64,000 nt of DNA from contig CBDCUQ010000003.1 of the NCBI GenBank assembly GCA_965222835.1, positions 620,001 to 684,000 of the forward strand, read 5' to 3'. This DNA comes from CBDCUQ01 sp965222835 (GTDB lineage Bacteria; Pseudomonadota; Alphaproteobacteria; Rhizobiales; Hyphomicrobiaceae). Of the stretch, positions 36,742-45,192 are shown one piece after another (the first letter of the stretch is position 1; the number at the start of each line of letters is the position of its first letter). Under the pieces are notes generated by a model. It ran no database searches and was not told the origin of the DNA. It was given only the letters and a program-made list of their open reading frames with translations. The position numbers and the translations under genes were made by a program.

Positions 36742-37197
36742 TTAGGCAGCCTTCTTGGCGGCGTCAGCGGCCTTGGTTGCAATCGCCGTGATGGCCTCCG
36801 TCGTTTCCTTGGCCACCTTGCTGGTCAGCTCCAACAGCTCCTGGCCCTGTGTGCCAGCGGCTTCGAGCTGATCCTTAGCAAACTGCGTCTGCAGGTTTGC
36901 GGCCTCGGTGACCGTCCTGGCGCGCGCCAGCTTCTCGGCAGCGTCGAAGGCCACCTCAGCATTGTTGACGGCGTTGCCGACGATCTTCTCGCCGACTGCC
37001 GTGGCTGCGGCCTGGGTGACCTCTGCGATATCCTCGAGCGCCTTGGTGCCAGCCCGAGCCGCATTCACCCAAACGCCGTAGGCCTCGCGGGCCTTTTTGA
37101 GGTTGTCCTCTGCGACCGCCCGAAACTCGGCGGGCACTTCACCGCTGGCGGCTGCGTTGAGCAGGTCGCGGGTGTCGTTGATGAGCTTGTCGTTCAT
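36742..37197 (-). CDS. Phasin-family protein
   Basis: Phasins coat polyhydroxyalkanoate granules and control their size. The 151-residue product is amphipathic, helical and Ala/Glu/Lys-rich (AEDNLKKAREAYGVWVNAAR, KLARARTVTEAANLQTQFAK) and ends in an Ala/Lys tail, as in phasin_2 proteins. The start is the ATG at 37195-37197 with AGGAGG five bases upstream; an open frame extends 80 codons further but is non-homologous. Two PhaR-like palindromes lie 100-150 bp upstream. It is divergent from a response regulator. Confidence 0.9.
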   Translation of the reverse strand: MNDKLINDTRDLLNAAASGEVPAEFRAVAEDNLKKAREAYGVWVNAARAGTKALEDIAEVTQAAATAVGEKIVGNAVNNAEVAFDAAEKLARARTVTEAANLQTQFAKDQLEAAGTQGQELLELTSKVAKETTEAITAIATKAADAAKKAA

Positions 37198-37295
37198 GAT
37201 AGCCTCCTGAAATTTCACCATTTTTCCGGCATGGCGTGACGCGCACCGGGCGCATTCCGTCTTTGATGATGATGACAACATGAGGGAGATTTTTG

Positions 37296-37348
37296 TGCAT
37301 TGCAATACAAATAATGTCGCACCGCGAAAAAACTGTTGCACCGCAGCA
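37296..37348 (-). promoter_or_regulatory. PhaR-like TGC/GCA sites upstream of the phasin
   Basis: TGCATTGCAA (37296-37305) and TGCACCGCAGCA (37337-37348) lie in the phasin/response-regulator divergent gap. The second fits the TGCRNYGCASMA consensus that I recall for the polyhydroxyalkanoate repressor PhaR (AniA) of rhizobia; the first fits in its central nine bases. PhaR itself is not in the window. Confidence 0.5.
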
Positions 37349-37404
37349 AAAATGGGTTCATACCTTAAGCCACATCGCAATGCCGTCGATCCGAGGCCAA
37401 GACC

Positions 37405-38121
37405 ATGCAGCGCAGATTCCTGATCGTTGACGATCATCCGCTCTACGCAAATGCGTTATCAGCTGCGATCAGCACAGCAATGGCGGATGTCCGGGTCATA
37501 CAGGCCGCTACGCTGGGCGAAGCGGCCCGTACCCTCAAAGGCGAGCTCGACTTTGAACTGGTGATCCTGGACCTTTGGCTGCCGGATACGTACGGCTTCG
37601 AAGGGTTGATCGAGCTGCGAATGCTGCGCCCGGCCCTGCCCGTGCTTATCAACTCGGCTTTCGCCGACCCGGATTTGGTGCACAACGCCATCGCCTGCGG
37701 TGCGGCTGGCTTTATTTCCAAAGCGGCGGCTCCGCAGGATCTGCTCGCGGCCATCAACGAGGTTCTCGAAGGCAACGTGCCACTTCCAGAAAAATACCGG
37801 CCGCCGCAACCTCAGGAGTCGCCTGAATCGGAAACACTGAAAGTCAAGCTTGCAACGCTCACGCAGCAGCAGCTGCGCGTGTTGCAAATGCTCTGCCAAG
37901 GCCTTTTGAACAAACAAATCGCGCACGAGCTTGGTGTTGGGGAAGCGACGGTGAAGGCGCACGTGAGCGAGATCCTTCGCAAGCTCGGTGTCTGCTCAAG
38001 GACGCAGGCCGTTCTTGGAATCTCGAAAATGAACGCACCCTCGGACTTGCGGCACACGACGTACATGCCCGATGGCGCCAGCATTCTACCGTTCCGCAGG
38101 CAGAAAGGCGGTAAGTCGTGA
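37405..38121 (+). CDS. NarL/FixJ-type response regulator
   Basis: This 238-residue regulator has a receiver domain (residues 1-125: LIVDDHPLYANAL acidic pocket, ELVILDLWLPDT with the phospho-Asp, GFISKAAAPQDLL with the conserved Lys) and a C-terminal LuxR helix-turn-helix (LTQQQLRVLQMLCQGLLNKQ then IAHELGVGEATVKAHVSEIL). No histidine kinase is adjacent, so it is an orphan. It is divergent from the phasin and close to acs, so acetate or storage metabolism are candidate targets. A 40-codon ORF overlaps its stop codon. Confidence 0.92.
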   Translation: MQRRFLIVDDHPLYANALSAAISTAMADVRVIQAATLGEAARTLKGELDFELVILDLWLPDTYGFEGLIELRMLRPALPVLINSAFADPDLVHNAIACGAAGFISKAAAPQDLLAAINEVLEGNVPLPEKYRPPQPQESPESETLKVKLATLTQQQLRVLQMLCQGLLNKQIAHELGVGEATVKAHVSEILRKLGVCSRTQAVLGISKMNAPSDLRHTTYMPDGASILPFRRQKGGKS

Positions 38122-38240
38122 CCGAGACCATACACCACGAGACCGATCAAAGGGATGTCGGAGAACAGCGGCTGAGCATCGCCATGGCCGTCGCCGCCGC
38201 AATTACGATCTCCTCCGTAGCCCTTTACTTCTGCCTCTAA
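38118..38240 (+). CDS. Predicted 40-residue membrane protein coupled to the response regulator
   Basis: A GTG at 38118 overlaps the regulator's TGA in a GTGA arrangement and opens a 40-codon frame ending TAA at 38238-38240. The product starts MTETIHHETDQRDVGEQRLS and continues into a hydrophobic segment IAMAVAAAITISSVALYFCL, i.e. a charged cytoplasmic head and one membrane helix at the very C-terminus. I know no family for it. Translational coupling to the regulator suggests a linked role, but this is inference; it could also be a chance open frame. Confidence 0.55.
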   Translation: MTETIHHETDQRDVGEQRLSIAMAVAAAITISSVALYFCL

Positions 38241-38363
38241 CGCGCCAAGCGCTGGCGCCGCCAAAAAACACTTGCATTCACGTTCGCCAGCACTTCTAAG
38301 GCGGACAAGACCGACGCTGACGTTCGGCGGCCGGTCTATTGGGATTGCAGGAGTTTGCGGCGC

Positions 38364-39530
38364 ATGGCGCCAGACATCGAAACCCTTGTCGTCGGCGCCG
38401 GAGCCGTTGGGTTGGCTGCCGCGCGCGCACTGGCCGATGCCGGTCATCAGGTGCTGGTGTTGGAACAGCACGAGCGTGTGGGCAATGAAACGAGCTCGCG
38501 CAACTCAGAAGTGATTCACGCCGGCCTCTACTATCCCACCGGATCCTTCAAAGCCCGTTTTTGTGTCGACGGAAAGCAGCGCCTCTATGCTTTCGCCGCA
38601 GAGAACGGCATCCTGGCCCGGCGCTGCGGGAAGCTGGTGGTCGCGGCGGATGAAGAGGAACGTCCGCGGCTCGATATGATCGCCGCCAATGCGCGTGCCA
38701 ACGGCGTCAACGATCTGGTGCCCCTTACAGCAGCCGAGGCCCGGGTTCGCGAGCCCAACCTCGATTGCGTCGCGGCTTATCTTTCGCCGTCAACCGGCAT
38801 TATCGACAGCCACGCCTATATGCAGGCGCTCGAAGGTCACATCACAACGGCAGGGAGCGAGATCGTACTTCACACGCGCGTCGTGGGACTTTGCTGCCGG
38901 CCGGGCGGCGGTTTTGACGTCGAGACGGACAGCAACGGAGAGCGTGCGACCTTTTCGACGCGCCATCTCGTCGTTGCGGCAGGGCTTGACGCAAGTCGCA
39001 TCGGGCGCCTCATCACCTATGCCAACGGTTATAGCGTTCCCGAAACCTACATGGCCAAAGGGCATTATTTCTCATTGCGCGGTCCGGCACCCTTTAAGCA
39101 TCTCATTTATCCGTTGCCGGCGGCGGGATCGCTCGGCATCCACTACACACTCAATGCTGACGGCACGGGCAAGTTCGGACCCGACATCGAATGGAAAGGG
39201 GTGCGTGGCGACGGCCCTATTGATTACAGTTTTGAAGAGGCTGGCGGCGCACGCCAGACGCGTTTCGAGGCGCTGATCCGGCGCTTCTGGCGGGCGCTTC
39301 CCGATCATGCGCTCGACCCCGCCTATACGGGGGTCCGACCCAAACTCACCCGCGCAGGGGAGCCGTCTCTCGACTTCGCCATTCACGGTCCGCAAACACA
39401 CGGCCTTCCTGGATTGGTTGCCCTTTACGGGATCGAAAGCCCCGGTCTTACGTCTTCGCTCGCCATCGGGGCCTACGTGGCTGACATGTTAACCGCGACC
39501 GCAAATGGCGGCACACGGAACCGCGAATAA
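38364..39530 (+). CDS. FAD-dependent oxidoreductase, L-2-hydroxyglutarate dehydrogenase-like (LhgO family)
   Basis: This 388-residue flavoenzyme of the DAO family opens MAPDIETLVVGAGAVGLAAA (dinucleotide-binding GxGxxG) with the acidic end LVLEQHE. The block TSSRNSEVIHAGLYYPTGSF is typical of L-2-hydroxyglutarate oxidases/dehydrogenases, which oxidise L-2-hydroxyglutarate to 2-oxoglutarate at the membrane. YLSPSTGIIDSHAYMQAL and the C-terminal HGLPGLVALYGIESPGLTSS also fit. The ATG at 38364 is chosen because AGGAG lies 10 bases upstream; a TTG three codons earlier is too close. Substrate is not certain. Confidence 0.87.
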   Translation: MAPDIETLVVGAGAVGLAAARALADAGHQVLVLEQHERVGNETSSRNSEVIHAGLYYPTGSFKARFCVDGKQRLYAFAAENGILARRCGKLVVAADEEERPRLDMIAANARANGVNDLVPLTAAEARVREPNLDCVAAYLSPSTGIIDSHAYMQALEGHITTAGSEIVLHTRVVGLCCRPGGGFDVETDSNGERATFSTRHLVVAAGLDASRIGRLITYANGYSVPETYMAKGHYFSLRGPAPFKHLIYPLPAAGSLGIHYTLNADGTGKFGPDIEWKGVRGDGPIDYSFEEAGGARQTRFEALIRRFWRALPDHALDPAYTGVRPKLTRAGEPSLDFAIHGPQTHGLPGLVALYGIESPGLTSSLAIGAYVADMLTATANGGTRNRE

Positions 39531-39656
39531 TCGCGCAAATGCGGGCTCATCCACAGTCTAAGCTTGTTTTGCCTGCCCCACTCCTCTACACCCCCCGCTT
39601 TCCTCGGGCTAACTTCACCAGACTCGGCCTCAGCACCGGGTTCACGGGAGGGACAC

Positions 39657-40151
39657 GTGACCAAGGCTAAGCCACTTGCCGGAATCATCATGGGCAGCCA
39701 GTCGGACTGGGCGACCATGAAGGGGGCAGCTGACATTCTCGACGAGCTTGGCGTGCCGTATGAGAGCCGGATCGTCTCCGCACATCGCACGCCAGACCGG
39801 CTCTATTCTTACGCCAAGTCTGCCGCCGAGCGTGGCTTGAAGGTGATCATTGCCGGGGCGGGGGGCGCGGCGCATCTTCCCGGGATGACGGCTTCACTCA
39901 CGACGCTGCCGGTGCTCGGTGTCCCCGTGGGCACCAAATCTCTGGGTGGGCAAGACAGTCTCTATTCGATTGTGCAGATGCCGCGCGGCGTGCCGGTCGG
40001 CACGCTGGCCATCGGTGAAGCGGGTGCGGTCAACGCCGGACTTCTGGCTGCACAGATTTTAGCGCTCACCGACGCCGATCTAGCGAAACGGGTCGCCGAC
40101 TGGCGTGCGAGCAAGACCGCATCCGTGGCGGAAGCGCCCGAGGCCGAGTGA
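39657..40151 (+). CDS. purE: 5-(carboxyamino)imidazole ribonucleotide mutase PurE
   Basis: PurE (164 aa) converts N5-CAIR to CAIR in purine synthesis. GIIMGSQSDWATMKGAADIL is the substrate-binding opening, SAHRTPDRLYSYAKSA holds the catalytic His, and AGGAAHLPGMTASLTTLPVL with GVPVGTKSLGGQDSLYSIVQ follow. The GTG at 39657 has GGGAGG five bases upstream; a long open stretch before it is not conserved. The stop is 7 bp before purK, forming a purEK operon. Confidence 0.96.
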   Translation: MTKAKPLAGIIMGSQSDWATMKGAADILDELGVPYESRIVSAHRTPDRLYSYAKSAAERGLKVIIAGAGGAAHLPGMTASLTTLPVLGVPVGTKSLGGQDSLYSIVQMPRGVPVGTLAIGEAGAVNAGLLAAQILALTDADLAKRVADWRASKTASVAEAPEAE

Positions 40152-40158
40152 GGCAGAC

Positions 40159-41244
40159 GTGAGCGCGCCACTTCCTCCCGGCTCGACCATCGGAATCCTG
40201 GGTAGCGGTCAACTTGGGCGCATGCTGTCGCTTGCTGCAGCCCGGCTCGGCCTTAAGTGTGCCATTTATGCCGACGTGCCGGGACCCGCGTTTGATGTCG
40301 CCCAGCGCTCGGTCGAAGGGGCGTACGACGACACGGCGGCCATTGCGGCCTTTGCCAAGACCGTTGATGCCATCACGTATGAATTCGAGAATGTGCCGCT
40401 CGCAGCCGCCGACGCGGCGGCTCCCCATGCCCCGCTTCGCCCGGGGGCTAAGGCCTTAGCCGTTTCGCAAGACCGCCTCGATGAAAAGTCATTCGTATCG
40501 TCGCTCGGACTGCCGGTGGCGCCGTTTGCTCTCATTGAAAGGCCCGAGGATTTCGCGGCCGCGCTGGCGGCGACCGGTGAGCGTGCGATCCTCAAAACCC
40601 GACGCTTCGGTTACGACGGCAAAGGTCAGGCGCGGATTGCAAAGGCCTCAGATTTGAGCGGCGCATTCGACGAAATCCAGCGCGCGCCTGCCGTGCTCGA
40701 GGGATTCGTCGATTTCAAGTATGAGGTTTCTGTTCTCGTGGTACGGGCGGTCTCAGGCGACATGCGCTTTTATGATATCCCGCTTAACACGCATAAGAAC
40801 AGTATTCTTGATACGTCGACGGTGCCGTCGCCGCTCTCCGTGGCGCACGCGGACCGTGCGCGTGAGATTGCCGCCCGGATTGCCGAAGCTTTGGACTACG
40901 TGGGGCTTCTCGGTGTCGAGATGTTTTATCTTGGTGAAGATTCCGCCGAGCCGCTGGTGGTCAACGAAATGGCGCCGCGCGTGCACAACTCCGGCCACTG
41001 GACCATGGATGCCTGCCTCTGCTCGCAATTCGAGAATCACATGCGGGCCGTGGCCGGTTGGCCTCTCGGCCCCACCGACCGGCATTCCGACGTGGTTATG
41101 ACCAACCTCATTGGCAACGACGTCGACGCCTGGACCGAGCTTGCGGCCGAACCCGGCACCGCCGTTCATCTTTATGGCAAGGCCGATGCCCGGCCGGGCC
41201 GGAAGATGGGGCATGTGAACCGGATTGCGGGGAAGACGGCTTAG
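40159..41244 (+). CDS. purK: 5-(carboxyamino)imidazole ribonucleotide synthase PurK
   Basis: PurK (361 aa) makes N5-CAIR from AIR, bicarbonate and ATP. It is an ATP-grasp enzyme: TIGILGSGQLGRMLSLAAAR (nucleotide-binding start), AILKTRRFGYDGKGQARI (ATP-grasp loop), and GLLGVEMFYLGEDSAEPLVV with NEMAPRVHNSGHWTMDAC (metal and substrate site). The GTG at 40159 gives the normal start (SAPLPPGSTIGILG); the upstream extension overlaps purE. The operon ends here. Confidence 0.96.
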   Translation: MSAPLPPGSTIGILGSGQLGRMLSLAAARLGLKCAIYADVPGPAFDVAQRSVEGAYDDTAAIAAFAKTVDAITYEFENVPLAAADAAAPHAPLRPGAKALAVSQDRLDEKSFVSSLGLPVAPFALIERPEDFAAALAATGERAILKTRRFGYDGKGQARIAKASDLSGAFDEIQRAPAVLEGFVDFKYEVSVLVVRAVSGDMRFYDIPLNTHKNSILDTSTVPSPLSVAHADRAREIAARIAEALDYVGLLGVEMFYLGEDSAEPLVVNEMAPRVHNSGHWTMDACLCSQFENHMRAVAGWPLGPTDRHSDVVMTNLIGNDVDAWTELAAEPGTAVHLYGKADARPGRKMGHVNRIAGKTA

Positions 41245-41424
41245 ATCCCCGCTATTTTGCTGCGCTCGAGGGGCAAGTAGACAACTAACCCACCCTTTGA
41301 TAGAAGACCGGCCCAGAACATCTCCCGGTACAGCTGGTGGACCCGATGATCACCGGCCGTGGCGGGTGTTAGCCATTTCCGACGCGAACCCGTCGGCAAC
41401 CGTTTAAACGAGAGGTCATCCAGC

Positions 41425-41808
41425 TTGCAGGTACTCGTCCGCGACAACAACGTCGATCAGGCCCTCAAGGCGCTCAAAAAGAAGCTCCAGCGCGAGGGCG
41501 TCTTCCGGGAAATGAAGCTCCGGAACCATTTCGAAAAACCCTCCGAAAAGAAAGCACGTGAGAAGGCCGAGGCGATCCGCCGGGCCCGCAAGCTTGCGCG
41601 CAAAAAGCTGCAGCGCGAGGGGCTGCTGCCGAGCCGTCCCTCGTCCTCGCGCGGCGGCCGAGGCGGACCCGGGCGCGGCGGGCCAGGCCGTGGCGGACAG
41701 GGTGGCGGTGGCTTTTCCGCCGGCGGTGGCCAGGGCGCCGGTGCCGGGCAGAGCAGCGGTGGTCCGAGCGGTGGTGGCAGCTCGTCGGGCGGTGCCGCAA
41801 GCACCTGA
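41425..41808 (+). CDS. rpsU: 30S ribosomal protein S21 with Gly-rich tail (TTG start)
   Basis: S21 helps initiation at the 30S platform. The conserved part is (M)QVLVRDNNVDQALKALKKKL, FREMKLRNHFEKPSEKKARE and the basic helix IRRARKLARKKLQREGLLPS. The start is the TTG at 41425, with GAGAGG upstream; the protein then has 127 residues. About 55 C-terminal residues are a low-complexity Gly/Arg/Ser run with GGPGRGGPGRGG repeats, much longer than normal S21 (about 70-75 aa). It stands alone, followed by a strong terminator. Confidence 0.92.
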   Translation: MQVLVRDNNVDQALKALKKKLQREGVFREMKLRNHFEKPSEKKAREKAEAIRRARKLARKKLQREGLLPSRPSSSRGGRGGPGRGGPGRGGQGGGGFSAGGGQGAGAGQSSGGPSGGGSSSGGAAST

Positions 41809-41852
41809 TCCGATGATCATGCAGGAGTTCTCCTGAGTTCTTGAGAGATTTG

Positions 41853-41884
41853 AAAACCGCCGGTCCAAGACCGGCGGTTTTCTT
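41853..41884 (+). terminator. Rho-independent terminator after rpsU
   Basis: A perfect stem aaaaccgccggt/accggcggtttt with loop ccaag spans 41853-41881 and is followed by CTTG; the T run is TTTTCTT. It lies 45 bp after the rpsU stop and is symmetric enough to stop transcription from both strands. Confidence 0.92.
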
Positions 41885-42012
41885 GTTGGCGCTCTGCACC
41901 ACGCGGATACCACCGGCAGCACACCGTGTGCATACTCGCCGGCACGTTGATTCTCGTCTGCGAACGTCTGTCGTGCGCGCGTTCCAAACGCACCACCGCT
42001 GAGGACCGAGAC

Positions 42013-43644
42013 ATGCCGAAATTGTTCTTCGCCTCCCTGGTCACGGTATCGCTGTTAATCGCCATGCTCATCGGCGTCATCATTGCCGCCATGGTGGCGT
42101 TGGATCAGTTGGACCTCCAGGCCGCGCTGATCCTCACCTTCATCATCAATGCGATCATTTTTTTCGTCAGTCCCTGGCTCACCGACCTGATGTTGAAATG
42201 GATCAATCAGCTGCAATGGCTGGCGGATGACGAAGTGAAGACGCGCTATCCGCATGTGCATCGCATGATTCACGAGGTGGCCCGCGACTACGGCTTTACG
42301 GCTCCGCATATCGGCTACATTCCGGACCGGAACCCAACAGCCTTCACTTATGGCCTGCTGCGCTCGAATGCGCGCATTGTACTGACGGAAGGCATATTCG
42401 AGACGCTCGACGAGGAAGAAACGCGTGCCGTCGTCGCACATGAGCTCGGGCACATCGTGCATCGCGATTTTCTTGTCATGACGGTGGCGGGCATGTTGGT
42501 GCAGATGATGTATCAAGTCTTTGCCGCAATGCGGCGCTCCAGTACGCGATCTTCGTCGGGCAAAGACAAGGGCAAGGGCGCCACAATGCTCGTCGCCGTT
42601 GGCGCCTACCTCTGCTACCTCGCCGGCACCTATATCCTGCTCTACCTATCGCGCACGCGCGAATACTTGGCCGACGCCTTCGCCGCAGACCGCACAGAGG
42701 CACGTCATCTTGCCAGTGCGCTCGTCAAGATCGCCTATGGCATAGCGCGTGTCGAGGACACAAAAGAGTCGCGCGAACTGTTGGCGTCGACGCGGCACCT
42801 GGGTGTTGTGGATTTCAAGAACGCCCGTCACTTCGGTCTCATTGAGGACGAATCCAAAAAACGTCCGGAAGCCGCGGCCGAAGCCATGCTGTTCGACATT
42901 CACAATCCCTGGTCGCGGTTGATTGAACTCTCCTCAACACATCCGCTGACCGGACATCGCATTCAGCATTTGCAGAGGCTTGCCAAGGCCAAGCACCAGC
43001 GCTTCGACAACTATGATGTGGTGGCGGCGGCCCGGCGGCAGCGCATCGACCAAGCTGCCATCAACAAGAAATTCCGAAGCGAGCTTCTGTTGCTTGCCTG
43101 GCCCTACATTGCCGGTGGTGGCGTGCTGCTGGCAGCATTTTGGGTGGAGCGGCCCGATCTCGCACTTCTCGCGCTCCCCGCCGGCATTGTTGCTTGGCTG
43201 GCGACAATCCCGACCCGCTACCCGTTCGATAGTGCGCGCTCCACGACCGTCGAAACGCTTATGGGCGATGTCATGGCCTCTCCGGTGGTCGGTAAGCCTG
43301 TGACGCTTTCTGGTGAAGTGATTGGGCGTGCCGATGCGGGATCGGTGTTGAGCGAGGACACGCTGTTCGCCGATAAGACGGGGCGTATCATTGTCGACTT
43401 CCGGTCGATGCTGGCCGGTATCGGCGACTTGTGGGCCGGGACCATGCGGATCAAATCGCATATCGGGCAGAAGGGGCATGTCACGGGTTGGATGCGCCGG
43501 GCACACGGTGCCTATCTGGTCATGGGCGAGCTGCAAACTAAGGGCGGAAAGATCACAGCAAAGCCCTACCTGAGAGGGATCGTGACACCGCTGGTCTACG
43601 GCACGATCGTCATTATCGTCGGCGCTTTGTTTCTCACCTCATAG
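42013..43644 (+). CDS. Membrane-bound M48-family zinc metalloprotease
   Basis: This 543-residue protein begins with two hydrophobic segments (LFFASLVTVSLLIAMLIGVI and AALILTFIINAIIFFVSPWL), then the M48 catalytic domain with AVVAHELGHIVHRDF (HExxH zinc site) and the third-ligand region SRTREYLADAFAA. Further membrane segments follow (about residues 365-400), then a domain of about 110 residues (GKPVTLSGEVIGRADAGSVL) with OB-like repeats and a last membrane helix. It is related to HtpX/Ste24-type quality-control proteases, but the C-terminal domain is an extra. The start at 42013 precedes the first membrane helix. Confidence 0.88.
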   Translation: MPKLFFASLVTVSLLIAMLIGVIIAAMVALDQLDLQAALILTFIINAIIFFVSPWLTDLMLKWINQLQWLADDEVKTRYPHVHRMIHEVARDYGFTAPHIGYIPDRNPTAFTYGLLRSNARIVLTEGIFETLDEEETRAVVAHELGHIVHRDFLVMTVAGMLVQMMYQVFAAMRRSSTRSSSGKDKGKGATMLVAVGAYLCYLAGTYILLYLSRTREYLADAFAADRTEARHLASALVKIAYGIARVEDTKESRELLASTRHLGVVDFKNARHFGLIEDESKKRPEAAAEAMLFDIHNPWSRLIELSSTHPLTGHRIQHLQRLAKAKHQRFDNYDVVAAARRQRIDQAAINKKFRSELLLLAWPYIAGGGVLLAAFWVERPDLALLALPAGIVAWLATIPTRYPFDSARSTTVETLMGDVMASPVVGKPVTLSGEVIGRADAGSVLSEDTLFADKTGRIIVDFRSMLAGIGDLWAGTMRIKSHIGQKGHVTGWMRRAHGAYLVMGELQTKGGKITAKPYLRGIVTPLVYGTIVIIVGALFLTS

Positions 43645-43651
43645 GTGGATT

Positions 43652-44497
43652 CTACTCCGCGGCGCGTTGTCCTGCCTTTTGCTCAAGGGCCTCGAGCCAG
43701 TTCCAGATCACCTCATAGGATCCGAACATATTGTGATCGGAGTGCCCCGCGCCCCGAATAACCGCAATCTTTTTTGGGGCCTCCGCCGCATCGTGCACGG
43801 CCTTCCCCATGTCCACCGGGACGATATCATCGGTTTCACCATGAATGATGAGAAGCGGCGCCGTTAGCTTGCCGATCCAGCGCATGTTTTCATAACGATC
43901 CGTCAGAAACCAATCCGAGGGAAGAAGCGGATGGTGCAGTTTCGCAAGGTCTACCATCGACGTGTAGGGCGCATCGAGAATGACGCCGGCCACAGCTTTC
44001 TCCGCTGCCACCTGAACCGCCACGCCTGAGCCGAGACTTTCGCCGTAGAGAACGATCTTGTTGGGCGCCGCCCCGAGGGAAACGAGATGGTCGTAGGCGC
44101 GCTTCCCATCCGCGATATTGTTCTGTTCGGATGGGTTGCCTGTGCTACCGCTGAAGCTGCGGTACGACATAATGAATACACCATAGCCGCGCGCGGCATA
44201 TTTTCGGATTCGTTCTGCACGGGTTTCGAGCGAACCGGCGTTGCCGTGGAAATAGAGGAGTGTGTGCTTGCCGGGGTCTGCCTTGGCCCACCACGCGATT
44301 ACCAATTCCCCGTCCGGCGTATCGATCGTGATTTCGTGGACGTTAAGGAGCCCGGCGACGGCTGGCGCCACCCGTTCGGGGTCGGGAAAATACATAAGGC
44401 TGCGTTGCAGGGCCTGGGCGCCGAGCAAGAGGAAGACGTAGAGCACGACAGCCCCGGAGAGTAACTTAGCTATTAGAGCCATGTCTGCCTGTTCCAT
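43652..44497 (-). CDS. Alpha/beta hydrolase, ABHD13/BEM46-like
   Basis: This 281-residue protein has an N-terminal membrane anchor (IAKLLSGAVVLYVFLLLGAQ) and an alpha/beta hydrolase fold: LLYFHGNAGSLETRAERIRK (oxyanion region), IVLYGESLGSGVAVQVAAE with the nucleophile Ser in GESLG, LLIIHGETDDIVPVDMGK for the acid, and GAGHSDH for the His. BEM46/ABHD13-type enzymes are serine hydrolases of unsettled substrate, often lipids or peptides. It converges on the M48 gene with 7 bp between their stops. Confidence 0.9.
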   Translation of the reverse strand: MEQADMALIAKLLSGAVVLYVFLLLGAQALQRSLMYFPDPERVAPAVAGLLNVHEITIDTPDGELVIAWWAKADPGKHTLLYFHGNAGSLETRAERIRKYAARGYGVFIMSYRSFSGSTGNPSEQNNIADGKRAYDHLVSLGAAPNKIVLYGESLGSGVAVQVAAEKAVAGVILDAPYTSMVDLAKLHHPLLPSDWFLTDRYENMRWIGKLTAPLLIIHGETDDIVPVDMGKAVHDAAEAPKKIAVIRGAGHSDHNMFGSYEVIWNWLEALEQKAGQRAAE

Positions 44498-44607
44498 TCT
44501 TTCCCGTGCCGCCCGCTGATCCCTTTTCCCCCGTGGGAGAAGACTGCTAACCAGTTGTTAACCTTGATGTACGCTTAATTCTGTCTTCGGTTTCCGGAGA
44601 GTCAGTC

Positions 44608-45192
44608 ATGCGTTTCACCACCTCCCGCGCCGCACGCGGCCTTCCCGCCGTCGCACTCGGCCTTTTGCTCGTTGTTCCGCTGCTCAGCGGTTGCGGTCAA
44701 AATACCTTCGGCAACGGCCTAACGACGTCGAGCATCACGACCGGCTCGACAACGCCGCGCAGCACGCCCCAAAATCCGCCTCGTCCTTATACTTGGAATG
44801 GCCGGCCGGCGTACGCCTATGGAAACTATGGTCAGCCGCCGCCCACGTACGGGGGGTATCGCCAGCAGCCGGCTCCGCCGTTCCGGCCTTACACTCAGCC
44901 GAGAACGGCCGCTTACGGGACGTACGGGTATAAGCCCGCTCCGGCCTATGGCACCCAGCCGCGGCAACCGACAACGGTCTGGCGTGCTTCGCCACGCCCG
45001 CCCGCTCGCCCGGTGACGCAGCCGGCAACAGCGGGCTATGCGCGGACTGTCGAAGTCATGGGGGGCGACACGCTTTACAGCATCGCGCGGCGCCACGGCG
45101 TCACGGTCGCAAGCCTGGTCGATACGAACCGTTTGAGTGGAATCGAAATTCATCCGGGTCAGCGCCTGCTGTTACCCACCGGTGCTCGCTGA
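44608..45192 (+). CDS. LysM-domain lipoprotein
   Basis: This 194-residue protein has a lipoprotein signal (LVVPLLSGCGQN, lipid on Cys29), a Pro/Tyr/Gly/Gln-rich linker (about residues 50-140) and one C-terminal LysM domain (VMGGDTLYSIARRHGVTVAS to LLLPTGAR), which binds peptidoglycan. It is probably an outer-membrane-anchored cell-wall protein; no peptidase domain is attached. Its last 21 bases overlap the 3' end of the convergent gene at 45172-45735. Confidence 0.88.
   Translation: MRFTTSRAARGLPAVALGLLLVVPLLSGCGQNTFGNGLTTSSITTGSTTPRSTPQNPPRPYTWNGRPAYAYGNYGQPPPTYGGYRQQPAPPFRPYTQPRTAAYGTYGYKPAPAYGTQPRQPTTVWRASPRPPARPVTQPATAGYARTVEVMGGDTLYSIARRHGVTVASLVDTNRLSGIEIHPGQRLLLPTGAR

Noticed and set aside
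40066..40428. 120-codon minus-strand frame across the purE-purK junction
   Set aside because: Antisense to two conserved purine genes.
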